DNA from: Candidatus Yanofskybacteria bacterium RIFCSPHIGHO2_02_FULL_50_12
Lineage (GTDB): Bacteria > Patescibacteriota > Minisyncoccia > 2-02-FULL-40-12 > GWA2-44-9
Direction: 5' to 3'
Assembly: GCA_001794525.1 (NCBI GenBank)
Contig: MGJZ01000026.1
Coordinates: forward strand, 4,662-22,173
Length of the DNA: 17,512 bases
Position 1 is the first letter of the stretch, and every line of letters starts with the position of its first letter. Position numbers and translations under genes: made by a program. Under the pieces are notes generated by a model. That model had not been told where the DNA came from and searched no databases. It saw only the letters and a list, made by a program, of their open reading frames with translations. Shown piece by piece: positions 6,438-13,621 of this stretch.

Positions 6438-7409
6438 GTGAATAAGAAAGCGGAACAAAAGACAGTTTTGGTGGGGGTGCTAAAGAGTAAGCGTGATTTG
6501 GAGATATTGTTGAAGGAGAAATGGTATCGGATTCCGGTTGCTTTTCTGCCGAAGAAGAAATTTGAATATATCGCGCTGTATCAGCCGGCGGTGTTTGGCC
6601 GCGAGGGCAAGCGGATTCAATATTACGGCCAGATAGCGGATCGGAACGTTTGCAAGCGAATTGATTTATTACCAAAAGAAACAAGCCATCCGAGAGCGGA
6701 AGATGATTATGCAAAATTTGAATTCCAAAATATTGAAGTTTTAGATGAACCGATTAGGAATATCATTCCGCGGCGCGTGTCGTTTGGTTTCACGACGCTC
6801 AAGAGCCTTAAATCAGCCAGGGATATCCTACAGCTATACGGCGTGCCGCCGACGGAGCAGATTATTGAGCGGCGATTGAAGCAGGTTGGGATTCCTGCAG
6901 TGCCGGAGCATCGCGTTTCTATCGAAGGCAAGAAATTCAGGATCGACTTGGCAATCATCCATCTTGGCGGCAAAATAGCGATTGAATGCGATAATAAAAA
7001 AGCTCATGCCGGCAAGACCCAGCGTTCAAAGGACGAAATAAAAAACAAATATCTCCAACAGGCCGGCTGGAGAGTTATTCGCCTGAAAGAAGCGGATATT
7101 ATTGAAAGGCTCGATCAGTGTGTTAAAGTAATTCAAAAAGCGATGGAAATTGCTCCGACTCTATTTCAAAAACGAGTGTATAATTTCGTAAGGACTATCC
7201 CGAAAGGGAAGACGATGTCCTACGCGCAGGTGGCGGAGGCGATCGGCCGACCGCGCGCTTATCGTGCGGTCGGCAACGCGCTCAATCGCAACCCCTACAT
7301 TCTGGAAGTGCCGTGTCATCGCGTGATTCGTTCTGACGGTTCAATCGGCGGATTCAATTCGGGCACTGCCCGCAAGAAAACTCTTCTCCGCGCCGAAGGC
7401 GCAATATAG
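6438..7409 (+). CDS. Fusion: unknown N-domain + Vsr/DUF559-like nuclease + O6-alkylguanine-DNA alkyltransferase
   Basis: A 323-aa three-part protein. Residues 1 to about 150 form a conserved-looking domain I cannot assign (VLVGVLKSKRDLEILL, ALYQPAVFG, IIPRRVSFGFTTL). Residues ~155-235 are a Vsr/DUF559-like PD-(D/E)XK nuclease: D170 in FRIDLAI, IAIECDNKKAH (E183, D185, K187/K188, H190) and the NKYLQQAGWRVIRLKEADI tail typical of this fold. Residues ~237-323 are the DNA-binding/active-site domain of O6-alkylguanine alkyltransferases: Y262, R276 (Arg finger in YRAVGNA), N285, active-site PCHRV with C293-H294, and E320 in LLRAEG. The spacing of Y, R, N, C and E equals that of human MGMT (Y114, R128, N137, C145, E172), so the alkyl-acceptor site looks intact. 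The usual N-terminal MGMT domain is absent. GTG 6438 follows TATAAT by 6 nt; TTG 6432 is less likely. Coupling of alkyl-damage recognition to strand nicking is inferred. Confidence 0.85.
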   Translation: MNKKAEQKTVLVGVLKSKRDLEILLKEKWYRIPVAFLPKKKFEYIALYQPAVFGREGKRIQYYGQIADRNVCKRIDLLPKETSHPRAEDDYAKFEFQNIEVLDEPIRNIIPRRVSFGFTTLKSLKSARDILQLYGVPPTEQIIERRLKQVGIPAVPEHRVSIEGKKFRIDLAIIHLGGKIAIECDNKKAHAGKTQRSKDEIKNKYLQQAGWRVIRLKEADIIERLDQCVKVIQKAMEIAPTLFQKRVYNFVRTIPKGKTMSYAQVAEAIGRPRAYRAVGNALNRNPYILEVPCHRVIRSDGSIGGFNSGTARKKTLLRAEGAI

Positions 7410-7414
7410 CCTGG

Positions 7415-7443
7415 TTCCCACCGGCGTTCTTTTATTCTATAAT
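7415..7443 (+). promoter_or_regulatory. Promoter of murG-holB (leaderless geometry)
   Basis: TTCCCA (7415-7420, weak -35) and a perfect TATAAT (7438-7443) are 17 bp apart. GTG 7450 follows the -10 box by 6 nt, with no Shine-Dalgarno. Confidence 0.6.
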
Positions 7444-7449
7444 TATCTC

Positions 7450-8562
7450 GTGCCAAAACGTTTTCTTCTCGTTGGAGGTGGGTCTGGCGGCCATGTGGTG
7501 CCGCTTGTTGCCGTGGCTGAGTCGCTTCGCAAACTCGATCCGACGGTGGAGCTCATGCTTCTTGGCGAAGGCCAGTTTTTGATTTCAGCAGCTGATCAGG
7601 CAGGCTTGCCGTATAGAATCATCCTGGCCGGCAAAGCCCGCCGGTATTTCAGTCCGCTCACGCTTTTGGATCCATTCAAAGCCATAATCGGATTCATTCA
7701 ATCATTGTGGCATTTGTACGCATATATGCCGGACGCGGTTTTTACCAAAGGCGGCTACGCCTCGGTGATGCCGGCACTGGCGGCTAAACTTAATTTCATT
7801 CCGGTTTACACGCACGAGTCGGATTCGATTCCCGGCTTAAGTAATAGATTTTTGGGAAAAATATCCGCCGCGGTATTTATTTCATTTGAATCAGCCGGAA
7901 AGTATTTTAAACAGAAAAAAACGGCCTTGGTCGGGAATCCCATTCGGCCGGAGGTAGTGAGCGGCGATCGGGACACGGCCTTGCAATATTTCAATCTTCG
8001 GACCGATAAAAAAACGATTCTCATCGCCGGCGGCAGCCAGGGTGCCAAGCGGATTAATGATGTTATCTTGGAATCGCTGGTCCTGCTGGTTCAGCAGTAT
8101 CAGATCATCCATCAATGCGGCGACTCGCAACTGCAGGCAGTGCAGGCCGAAGTTGAGCGCTATCAAAAGGAAGGCGAGCAATCCTACGCTTCCATGATCC
8201 AGGCGAATTACCGCTTGTATCCGTTTTTTAAATTCGAGGAAATGGCGCTGGCCTATGCCGCGGCGGATATCGTTATTTCCCGCGCCGGCGCATCGAATCT
8301 GTCTGAAATTGCGGTGCTCGGCAAGCCGGCGATTATCATTCCCATTACCCAATCGACCAACAATCACCAAATGCAGAACGCGCTTGAATTCCAGAAATAC
8401 GGCGCGGTGATTCTTGAAGAAAGAAATATTTCGTCGCACATCCTCCTCAATCAGATCGAGGAATTATTGAAACCCGAAACTGCCGCGGCAATCAGTGCAA
8501 AGATCAAAGAATTTGCCAAGCCCGACGCGGCTGATAAAATCGCCCAAGTATTACTCTCATGA
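7450..8562 (+). CDS. murG: UDP-GlcNAc:lipid I N-acetylglucosaminyltransferase MurG
   Basis: Converts lipid I to lipid II at the cytoplasmic face of the membrane, the last intracellular step of peptidoglycan precursor synthesis. The 370-aa product has the MurG landmarks: glycine loop GGGSGGHV (9-16), TKGGYAS (99-105) leading to the acceptor-side HESDSIPG (122-129), the second-domain loop AGGSQGAKRIN (193-203), SRAGAS (277-282) and the Gln-rich donor-site region near QSTNNHQMQNA (301-311). Length is about that of bacterial MurG. The start is GTG 7450, placed by a TATAAT box 6 nt upstream. It overlaps holB by 4 nt (ATGA), so the two are translationally coupled. Together with the mreBCD/PBP2 genes it shows that the organism builds its own peptidoglycan. 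Confidence 0.96.
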   Translation: MPKRFLLVGGGSGGHVVPLVAVAESLRKLDPTVELMLLGEGQFLISAADQAGLPYRIILAGKARRYFSPLTLLDPFKAIIGFIQSLWHLYAYMPDAVFTKGGYASVMPALAAKLNFIPVYTHESDSIPGLSNRFLGKISAAVFISFESAGKYFKQKKTALVGNPIRPEVVSGDRDTALQYFNLRTDKKTILIAGGSQGAKRINDVILESLVLLVQQYQIIHQCGDSQLQAVQAEVERYQKEGEQSYASMIQANYRLYPFFKFEEMALAYAAADIVISRAGASNLSEIAVLGKPAIIIPITQSTNNHQMQNALEFQKYGAVILEERNISSHILLNQIEELLKPETAAAISAKIKEFAKPDAADKIAQVLLS

Positions 8563-9404
8563 ATTGGCAGACGATTGGGTTTAAAGCGCAGAAGAAATAT
8601 TTAGAACAAGCGGCGAAGGCTGATAATTTGGCGCATGCATATTTGTTTACAGGCAACGATATGATTGGCAAACAGATGTTTGCCAGAGACCTGTACGCTC
8701 TTGTGAATGGGCGAGAGGCGACGGTTAACGAGCCTGACTTTAAGCTCATTTCGCCGCGAGTTGAAGAAGATGAGACAAAGATATATATCGAGGATATCCG
8801 AGATTTGAAGTCATTTGCATCTCTGCGGCCGTATTACGGGCCGTACAAATTTATTATCATCAACGATGCTGACCGTTTGACGCCGGAGGCGTCAAACGCG
8901 CTCCTGAAAGTTCTCGAAGAGCCGACGCCCAAGACGATCCTTATTCTCATTTCGTCTAAGTCGCGGATGCTGCTGCCTACGATCACTTCGCGATGCCAGC
9001 ATATCAATTTCATGTCGCATGACGAAGCGGCACTCATCGAGTATATGGACAAACTTAAGTTGTCAAAAGGGGATCACACACTCCTAATCTCTATGGCTCA
9101 TGGCCGGATTGGCTGGCTCCAGTGGGCAACTGAGCATATAAAAGAGATTCAAGAGTCTCTGGGCGACCTCGATAAGGTATTAAAGGGAACGTTGGCTGAC
9201 CGGATGGCCTATGCAAAAAAAATATACGAAAGGGAAACCTATCCGACCACGCTCGCCAACTGGATGTATTGGCTGCATGGAAATCGCAAAGAAATTCCTC
9301 ATGCGGATCGGGTACTGAAGGAATTAAACCGACTTCATCTCATCATCGCCCAGCCTCAATACAATCATCGCCTCGCCCTCGAAAACACTCTTATCAATCT
9401 TTGA
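8559..9404 (+). CDS. holB: DNA polymerase III delta' subunit-like clamp-loader protein
   Basis: AAA+ clamp-loader component that helps place the sliding clamp on DNA. The 281-aa product shows an N-terminal HAYLF-TGND stretch, a degenerate Walker A (GNDMIGKQ instead of GxxGxGKT/S, as expected for non-ATPase delta'), the Walker B-equivalent IIINDADRLTPEASNALLKVLEEP block (Asp replacing the catalytic Glu), and TSRCQ, the SRC Arg-finger motif of delta'/gamma family subunits. It is somewhat shorter than the ~330-aa E. coli protein, mainly in the C-terminal collar region. ATG 8559 overlaps the murG stop by 4 nt, so it depends on murG transcription and translation. The zinc-binding Cys cluster found in gamma/tau (DnaX) is absent, which favours HolB. 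Confidence 0.85.
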   Translation: MNWQTIGFKAQKKYLEQAAKADNLAHAYLFTGNDMIGKQMFARDLYALVNGREATVNEPDFKLISPRVEEDETKIYIEDIRDLKSFASLRPYYGPYKFIIINDADRLTPEASNALLKVLEEPTPKTILILISSKSRMLLPTITSRCQHINFMSHDEAALIEYMDKLKLSKGDHTLLISMAHGRIGWLQWATEHIKEIQESLGDLDKVLKGTLADRMAYAKKIYERETYPTTLANWMYWLHGNRKEIPHADRVLKELNRLHLIIAQPQYNHRLALENTLINL

Positions 9405-9429
9405 CATAAAGTACTAGCTAAGGTATAGT
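9401..9429 (+). promoter_or_regulatory. Consensus sigma70-type promoter
   Basis: A perfect TTGACA (9401-9406) and TATAGT (9424-9429) are separated by exactly 17 bp. It overlaps the stop codon of holB. The transcript would have a short leader carrying GGAGG (9436-9440) before ATG 9447. Confidence 0.88.
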
Positions 9430-9446
9430 ATCGCCGGAGGTGCGCT

Positions 9447-10016
9447 ATGATCGAATGGATCGACGAGCGCATTCTCGCGCTCTTTACTAAATTCTCCCAC
9501 TGGTTCCAGCGGCTGACTGGACTGACGAACTTTTTTTGGGCTCGAGTGTGTTTGGGGTTGTTTGCGGTGGGGATTCTGATTAGCGTCGCGAATTATTGGT
9601 TCCCAATCCTTGCCACGGAGACTCCTCTACTCGGTGTGATGTTGGCCTCTATCTGGTTGGCCTATGTGCTTGCTTTTACGGAATTAACCCATAGGGCTGA
9701 TCAACATTTTTGGTCCGGAGCAAACACAAAACATTCAGTTCAGAGAGTGCTTTCAGAGAATGCAATCGAGAGGGTGCTCTTGCTAGTAGTTGGTGCGCTC
9801 CTCTTGGTCTTGTCTTTTAAGGCCCTTGCAAACAATCCGGAAGTTTCAATATGGCCTCAGATCTACGTATCTCTTGATCCCGGCTACCTTTCCTCAGCCA
9901 CTTATTTTGCTATCGTGGATCCGCTTCCGCCGGGGAAAAGCAAAGTACGCCAGTGGATCGAGGAAATGCAGGCAGGATTCCGCAAGCTGCAGCCGCTCTC
10001 GCGGCCGAACCGTTAA
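9447..10016 (+). CDS. Membrane protein of unknown function
   Basis: Not recognised. The 189-aa product has a short cytosolic-looking N terminus, two closely spaced hydrophobic segments around residues 31-50 and 54-74, a charged stretch with several His (TELTHRADQHFW), another hydrophobic segment around 108-127, and a soluble C terminus rich in Pro, Lys and Arg. It is led by a consensus promoter and a GGAGG Shine-Dalgarno 6 nt before the ATG, and is followed at once by a terminator, so it is monocistronic. The strong expression signals suggest a constitutively needed protein rather than an accessory one. No catalytic motif is visible and there is no signal peptide cleavage site. Confidence 0.75.
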   Translation: MIEWIDERILALFTKFSHWFQRLTGLTNFFWARVCLGLFAVGILISVANYWFPILATETPLLGVMLASIWLAYVLAFTELTHRADQHFWSGANTKHSVQRVLSENAIERVLLLVVGALLLVLSFKALANNPEVSIWPQIYVSLDPGYLSSATYFAIVDPLPPGKSKVRQWIEEMQAGFRKLQPLSRPNR

Positions 10017-10058
10017 CCCAGCACCACTCATTCGGGGAGTCGTGCTGGGCTTTCTTTT
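10017..10058 (+). terminator. Rho-independent terminator
   Basis: CCCAGCAC (10017-10024) pairs with GTGCTGGG (10042-10049), extended inside by ACTC/GAGT, and is followed by CTTTCTTTTT. It begins right after the stop of the membrane-protein gene. Its T-rich tail overlaps the region where the frr promoter -35 would fall. Confidence 0.88.
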
Positions 10059-10072
10059 TAATCAAAAATTGG

Positions 10073-10078
10073 TATTAT
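10073..10078 (+). promoter_or_regulatory. Extended -10 promoter of frr (leaderless geometry)
   Basis: TGGTATTAT, an extended -10 with TATTAT at 10073-10078, ends 7 nt before ATG 10086. There is no Shine-Dalgarno. A TTTCTT in the terminator tail (10051-10056) is a possible weak -35, 16 bp upstream. Confidence 0.5.
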
Positions 10079-10085
10079 TTCACTA

Positions 10086-10643
10086 ATGTACAGGGAACTC
10101 ATTGGCCAAAGGAAAAAGGAATTTGATGCGGTCTTGGAATTCGCCAAGAACGAAGCCGGCTCGATTCGCACCGGGCGGGCCAATCCTTCACTCGTCGAAG
10201 ATCTGCCGGTTGAATATATGGGTTCTCGTTTGCGTATTAAGGAAGTAGCGAGCATTACCACGCCCGAGCCGCGAGTAATTGTCATCCAGCCCTGGGATCC
10301 GGCCGCGATCGCGGCGATTGAAAAAGCAATCAGCGAAAGTTCAATCGGACTAAATCCGGCCAATGACGGCCACGCCGTCCGGCTCACCATTCCGCCGCTG
10401 ACCGAGGAACGACGCAAGGAATTTATTAAAGTGCTCAATCAAAAAATGGAAGAGGCGCGTATTCGCATGCGCCAAGTACGGGATGATATCTTGAAGAAAG
10501 TGCAGAATGCCGTGAAAGAAAAAACGGCCCGGGAGGACGAAGTACGTTTGGCCAAAGATGAACTTCAGAAAATCACCGACGACATCAACAAAAAAATCGA
10601 CGAAATGATCAAAAAGAAAGAAAGCGAATTGATGACATCATAG
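10086..10643 (+). CDS. frr: Ribosome recycling factor
   Basis: Releases ribosomes from mRNA after termination, together with EF-G. The 185-aa length is that of the family. Typical features are the N-terminal helix ending in SIRTGRANPSLVEDL, the small beta domain (PVEYMGSRLRIKEVASIT, PEPRVIVIQPWDP), the NPANDGHAVRLTIPPLTEERR hinge segment and the long C-terminal helices with RIRMRQVRDDILKK. ATG 10086 follows an extended -10 box by 7 nt without a Shine-Dalgarno. It is followed after 21 nt by rseP and then proS, forming a probable three-gene unit (frr is often found near membrane-protease and synthetase genes in other bacteria, too). Confidence 0.97.
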   Translation: MYRELIGQRKKEFDAVLEFAKNEAGSIRTGRANPSLVEDLPVEYMGSRLRIKEVASITTPEPRVIVIQPWDPAAIAAIEKAISESSIGLNPANDGHAVRLTIPPLTEERRKEFIKVLNQKMEEARIRMRQVRDDILKKVQNAVKEKTAREDEVRLAKDELQKITDDINKKIDEMIKKKESELMTS

Positions 10644-10664
10644 TTTCGACCGGGTGCTACACTT

Positions 10665-11747
10665 ATGCTTACTGCTTTAATTTTTATTGTCGTATTGGGG
10701 GTATTAGTGCTCGTGCACGAGTTCGGGCATTTTTTGTTTGCGAAGCGAGCGGGGATGCGGGTGGACGAATTCGGGTTTGGGTTCCCGCCACGGCTCTTGA
10801 GTTGGAGGAAGGGCGAAACACGCTATTCTATTAACGCGATTCCGTTCGGCGGATTCGTAAAGATCATGGGCGAGGATGGGGACGAGCGTGGGCCGCGAAG
10901 TTTTGCGTCTGCCTCATTCAGCCACCGGATGCTTGTGATTTTAGCCGGCGTGGCCATGAATGTGCTATTGGCCGCGGTGTTTCTTATGCTTGTCAATTTC
11001 TTCGGCATGCGCATCGGCCTTTCTGAAGGCGATACGCTCGGTGCAAGAAATCTCCAAGTACAGCTCGTTAGCGTGTCTGAAGGCAGTCCCGCCGCCGCCG
11101 CGGGTTTACAGCCGCTGGATGCGATGGCCGGATACTATGAGGACGGCCGGTTAATTAGAATCGATTCGCCAAAGGAACTCCAAGATATCGTTGCACGGCA
11201 CGCAGGAGAGCCCGTTGTATTTCAAGTCGGCCGCGGCGGTGATTTGATCGAAAAAACAATCACGCCGCGGGTTAATCCACCCGAAGGTCAAGGCGCGCTT
11301 GGCGTTTCGCTTGCGCTCACTGGGGAGGTTTCCTATCCGTGGTACGAGGCAATCTGGCGGGGTATCCACAATGCGGCGATTATCACATATCACACGGTGC
11401 TCGCATATTACGATCTTTTGAAAACCCTATTCATCCATGGTACGCTGATTGCGGAGGTATCCGGTCCGATTGGCATCGCGACGCTTACCGGCCAAGCGGC
11501 TGATGTCGGATTTAATTATCTTTTGCAATTCGTCGCGTTGATTTCAATCAACCTAGCGGTGTTGAATGTGATTCCATTTCCTGCACTCGATGGCGGGCGG
11601 GCGGTTTTACTCATCGTTGAAAAACTAAAAGGCTCGCCGATTCCAAAACAGGCTGAAGGCATGATCAACATGATCGGTTTTTATCTCCTCATCATGCTCA
11701 TGATCTACGTGACCTTCAAAGACCTCTCGAAATTTTTCCAAAATTAA
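10665..11747 (+). CDS. rseP: RseP-type site-2 intramembrane metalloprotease
   Basis: Membrane-embedded zinc protease that cuts transmembrane helices of regulators such as anti-sigma factors and may clear signal-peptide remnants. The 360-aa product shows the zinc motif HEFGH (18-22) in the first membrane helix, the FGFGFPPRL and NAIPFGGFVKIMGED membrane-loop elements of the family, one PDZ-like domain (about 130-205, with SPAAAAGLQPLD), and the third zinc ligand region NVIPFPALDGGR (LDG at 308-310) in a later membrane helix. E. coli RseP has two PDZ domains; one is usual in Gram-positive and small genomes. ATG 10665 gives the typical family N terminus. It is 21 nt after frr and 2 nt before proS, so it is operonic. 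No anti-sigma factor gene is in the window. Confidence 0.95.
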   Translation: MLTALIFIVVLGVLVLVHEFGHFLFAKRAGMRVDEFGFGFPPRLLSWRKGETRYSINAIPFGGFVKIMGEDGDERGPRSFASASFSHRMLVILAGVAMNVLLAAVFLMLVNFFGMRIGLSEGDTLGARNLQVQLVSVSEGSPAAAAGLQPLDAMAGYYEDGRLIRIDSPKELQDIVARHAGEPVVFQVGRGGDLIEKTITPRVNPPEGQGALGVSLALTGEVSYPWYEAIWRGIHNAAIITYHTVLAYYDLLKTLFIHGTLIAEVSGPIGIATLTGQAADVGFNYLLQFVALISINLAVLNVIPFPALDGGRAVLLIVEKLKGSPIPKQAEGMINMIGFYLLIMLMIYVTFKDLSKFFQN

Positions 11748-11749
11748 AC

Positions 11750-12976
11750 GTGAAACTTTCTAAATTATTTACTAAGACGCTTAAGACGAATCCGGCGGAT
11801 GAAACTGCGATCAATGCCCAGCTCTTGATCCGCGGCGGCTTTGTATCAAAAGTGATGGCGGGCGTGTATGAATATATGCCCCTTGGTTGGCGCGTACTTC
11901 AGAAGATCAATAACATCATCCGAGAAGAGCTTAATAAGATCGGCGCGGATGAGTTATATCTGTCCGTCTTCCAAGATCGCGAGACGTGGCAAGCGACCGG
12001 ACGTTGGGATTCAGCCAAAGAAGTGATGTATCAATTTAAAGATACCACGGGCAAAGAATACGGTTTGGGTTTCACTCACGAAGAACCACTCACTGCTACT
12101 GCACGGCATTACATTAATTCTTACAAAGATTTGCCTAAGGCGGTGTATCAGATACAAACTAAATTCCGCAATGAGGCCCGTGCAAAATCAGGATTGCTTC
12201 GTGGTCGCGAATTCTTGATGAAAGACTTGTATAGTTTCCACACGACTCAAGAAGATCTTGATCAGTATTATGAAAAAGTAGCTACGGCCTATGACACGAT
12301 ATTTTCTCGCACTGGATTGAAGGCAGTTCGGACGTTTGCTTCCGGTGGATTATTTTCAAGATTCTCTGACGAATTTCAAGTGGTATCTGAAATCGGCGAG
12401 GATACGATTTATATAAACGAAGAAAAGAATCGGGCGGTGAATAAAGAAGTAAATACCGATGAAGTACTGAACGAGCTCGGTTGGGATAAGACGAAACTCG
12501 TTGAAAAACCGGCGATTGAAGTGGGCAATATTTTTAAACTCGGTACGCGTTTCTCTGAGCCGCTTAAACTTTCGTACACCGATGAGAGCGGAGATTCGAA
12601 ACCTGTAATCATGGCATCTTACGGCATTGGTCCGGGGCGTGTGATGGGGGCGGTAGTGGAAGTATCTCATGATGATAAAGGTATAATCTGGTCGGAACAG
12701 ATTGCGCCATTCAAAGTTCATCTTATCTCTCTGGGTAAGAACGCCGAGGCTGAAGATGTATACCAAAAATTACAGGCCAGCGGCATTGAAGTGCTCTATG
12801 ATGACCGTGAAGATAAAGCGGCCGGCGAGAAATTCGCCGATGCCGACCTAATTGGTTGCCCTTGGCGCTTGGTGGTAAGCGGTAAAATGGCTGATGACCA
12901 AATTGAAATCAAGAAACGTCCTGATCCTACCCCTCAAGTTGTAAAACGATCCGAGATCATCAATCTCCTGAAGTAA
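11750..12976 (+). CDS. proS: Prolyl-tRNA synthetase, short form without editing domain
   Basis: Charges tRNA-Pro with proline. The 408-aa product carries class II motifs: motif 1 region with GVYEYMPLGWRVLQKI (37-52), motif 2 with FRNEARAKSGLLRGREFLMKD (139-159), the FSDEFQV segment, and motif 3 YGIGPGRVMGAV (291-302), followed by an anticodon-binding domain from about 320 (FKVHLISLG...). Standard bacterial ProRS (~570 aa) has a ~180-residue INS domain between motifs 2 and 3 that hydrolyses Ala-tRNA-Pro. Here the interval (about 216-268) holds only a short linker, so cis-editing is missing, as in the short ProRS of some alphaproteobacteria. The GTG start lies 2 nt after the rseP stop, giving tight coupling. 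A strong terminator follows directly. Confidence 0.95.
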   Translation: MKLSKLFTKTLKTNPADETAINAQLLIRGGFVSKVMAGVYEYMPLGWRVLQKINNIIREELNKIGADELYLSVFQDRETWQATGRWDSAKEVMYQFKDTTGKEYGLGFTHEEPLTATARHYINSYKDLPKAVYQIQTKFRNEARAKSGLLRGREFLMKDLYSFHTTQEDLDQYYEKVATAYDTIFSRTGLKAVRTFASGGLFSRFSDEFQVVSEIGEDTIYINEEKNRAVNKEVNTDEVLNELGWDKTKLVEKPAIEVGNIFKLGTRFSEPLKLSYTDESGDSKPVIMASYGIGPGRVMGAVVEVSHDDKGIIWSEQIAPFKVHLISLGKNAEAEDVYQKLQASGIEVLYDDREDKAAGEKFADADLIGCPWRLVVSGKMADDQIEIKKRPDPTPQVVKRSEIINLLK

Positions 12977-13009
12977 GTAAAAGGCCCGCGACGAACGCGG
13001 GCCTTTTAC
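12977..13009. terminator. Bidirectional terminator between proS and the - strand gene
   Basis: A perfect 14-bp inverted repeat (12977-12990 and 12996-13009) with an ACGAA loop has GTAAAA/TTTTAC ends, so it presents a GC stem followed by Ts on either strand. It begins one base after the proS stop and lies 19 nt beyond the stop codon of the convergent - strand gene. Confidence 0.92.
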
Positions 13010-13028
13010 GGCGGCGCGCTCGCGCGGG

Positions 13029-13490
13029 CTAGATCCGATGCGCCTGATGAGCGCGATAGCGCTGCATCATCCGGTCGTGTTCGTCGGGCTGGAGCCCTTC
13101 GATCTGATCCGGACTGATAAAGCAGGCGTACGGCTTGTGGAGCGAGAGAATGCGCCTGTCGAGAAGGAGATAACAGATCTGTCCCTCGCCGCACGATCCG
13201 GGCAGGTTCTCGATGAGGTTGAATGGGATTTCCGTGACGGCGACTCGGCGGAACCGACTGCGGCTTCCAACCGGTCCCACCGGACTGGTACACTGAGCGG
13301 CCCAGTTGAGCTGGATACCCGCCCGGGTGATCTCTTTGATTTCGCCGATCACCCGATGACCGTCAACGTGAGATGGGACGGTAATCAGGATTTCGACGTG
13401 TTTGTTCAGGTCTTCGCGCGATGCGTCCCGCAGCCGATGCTCCGCGGTGAGGTCGCTTTGCATCTCTTCGTAGCTCTTGTATCTGCGCAT
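13029..13490 (-). CDS. Conserved-looking soluble protein of unknown function
   Basis: Not recognised. The 153-aa product has a charged helical N terminus (1-32), a beta-rich middle (VEILITVPSHVDGHRVIGEI, then TRAGIQLNW and RRVAVTEIPFNLIENL), and a C-terminal segment with four cysteines overall (67, 100, 107, 123). The GxIKEITRAGIQL stretch faintly recalls the small beta-barrel of PilZ domains but lacks a proper RxxxR signature, so I do not assign that family. There is no signal peptide or membrane helix. It is supported as a gene by TTGACT/TGGTATAAT promoter elements, an AAGGA Shine-Dalgarno 7 nt before ATG, and a terminator just after the stop. The overlapping + strand frame of similar length (13038-13520) has no such signals. 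Like the 89-aa gene it is a - strand monocistron. Confidence 0.72.
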   Translation of the reverse strand: MRRYKSYEEMQSDLTAEHRLRDASREDLNKHVEILITVPSHVDGHRVIGEIKEITRAGIQLNWAAQCTSPVGPVGSRSRFRRVAVTEIPFNLIENLPGSCGEGQICYLLLDRRILSLHKPYACFISPDQIEGLQPDEHDRMMQRYRAHQAHRI

Positions 13491-13509
13491 GAGCTGGTCC
13501 TTTTTAAAG

Positions 13510-13525
13510 GGCTGTGCTAGCAGCC
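13510..13525 (-). promoter_or_regulatory. Small hairpin in the 5' leader of the 153-aa gene
   Basis: The leader of the - strand transcript, expected to start near 13531, contains GGCTG-CTAGCA-CAGCC. It lies between the transcription start and the AAGGA ribosome-binding site. The stem is only 5 bp, so a role in mRNA stability or regulation is a guess. Confidence 0.3.
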
Positions 13526-13537
13526 TCCAATATATAC

Positions 13538-13567
13538 ATTATACCATATTTAATAGGTAAAAGTCAA
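13538..13567 (-). promoter_or_regulatory. Promoter of the 153-aa gene
   Basis: On the - strand, TTGACT (13562-13567) and TGG-TATAAT (-10 at 13538-13543) are separated by 18 bp. The extended -10 reads the same (ATGGTATAAT) as that of the other - strand gene. Confidence 0.82.
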
Positions 13568-13586
13568 GTGTGTGCATAAGGCCTAT

Positions 13587-13614
13587 TTGACGGGGTTTTT
13601 GGCGAGTCTAGAAT
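13587..13614 (+). promoter_or_regulatory. Promoter of the Pro/Thr-rich protein gene
   Basis: TTGACG (13587-13592) and TAGAAT (13609-13614) are 16 bp apart and divergent from the - strand promoter. ATG 13622 follows the -10 box by 7 nt. The short interval also contains GAGGA, but most of it would probably not be transcribed. Confidence 0.6.
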
Positions 13615-13621
13615 TGAGGAA

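Noticed and set aside
6438..7409. Reading the nuclease domain as a classical Vsr partner of the neighbouring methyltransferase
   Set aside because: Vsr enzymes accompany C5-cytosine methyltransferases, whereas the neighbour has NPPW and is an amino-methyltransferase; the gene also has its own -10 box.
10658..10663. TACACT with upstream TG just before rseP, resembling an extended -10 box
   Set aside because: It ends only 1 nt before the ATG, so transcription would start inside the coding region; rseP is more likely co-transcribed with frr.
13038..13520. + strand open frame of 160 codons opposite the 153-aa gene
   Set aside because: No promoter or ribosome-binding site; the - strand frame over the same bases has promoter, Shine-Dalgarno and terminator.
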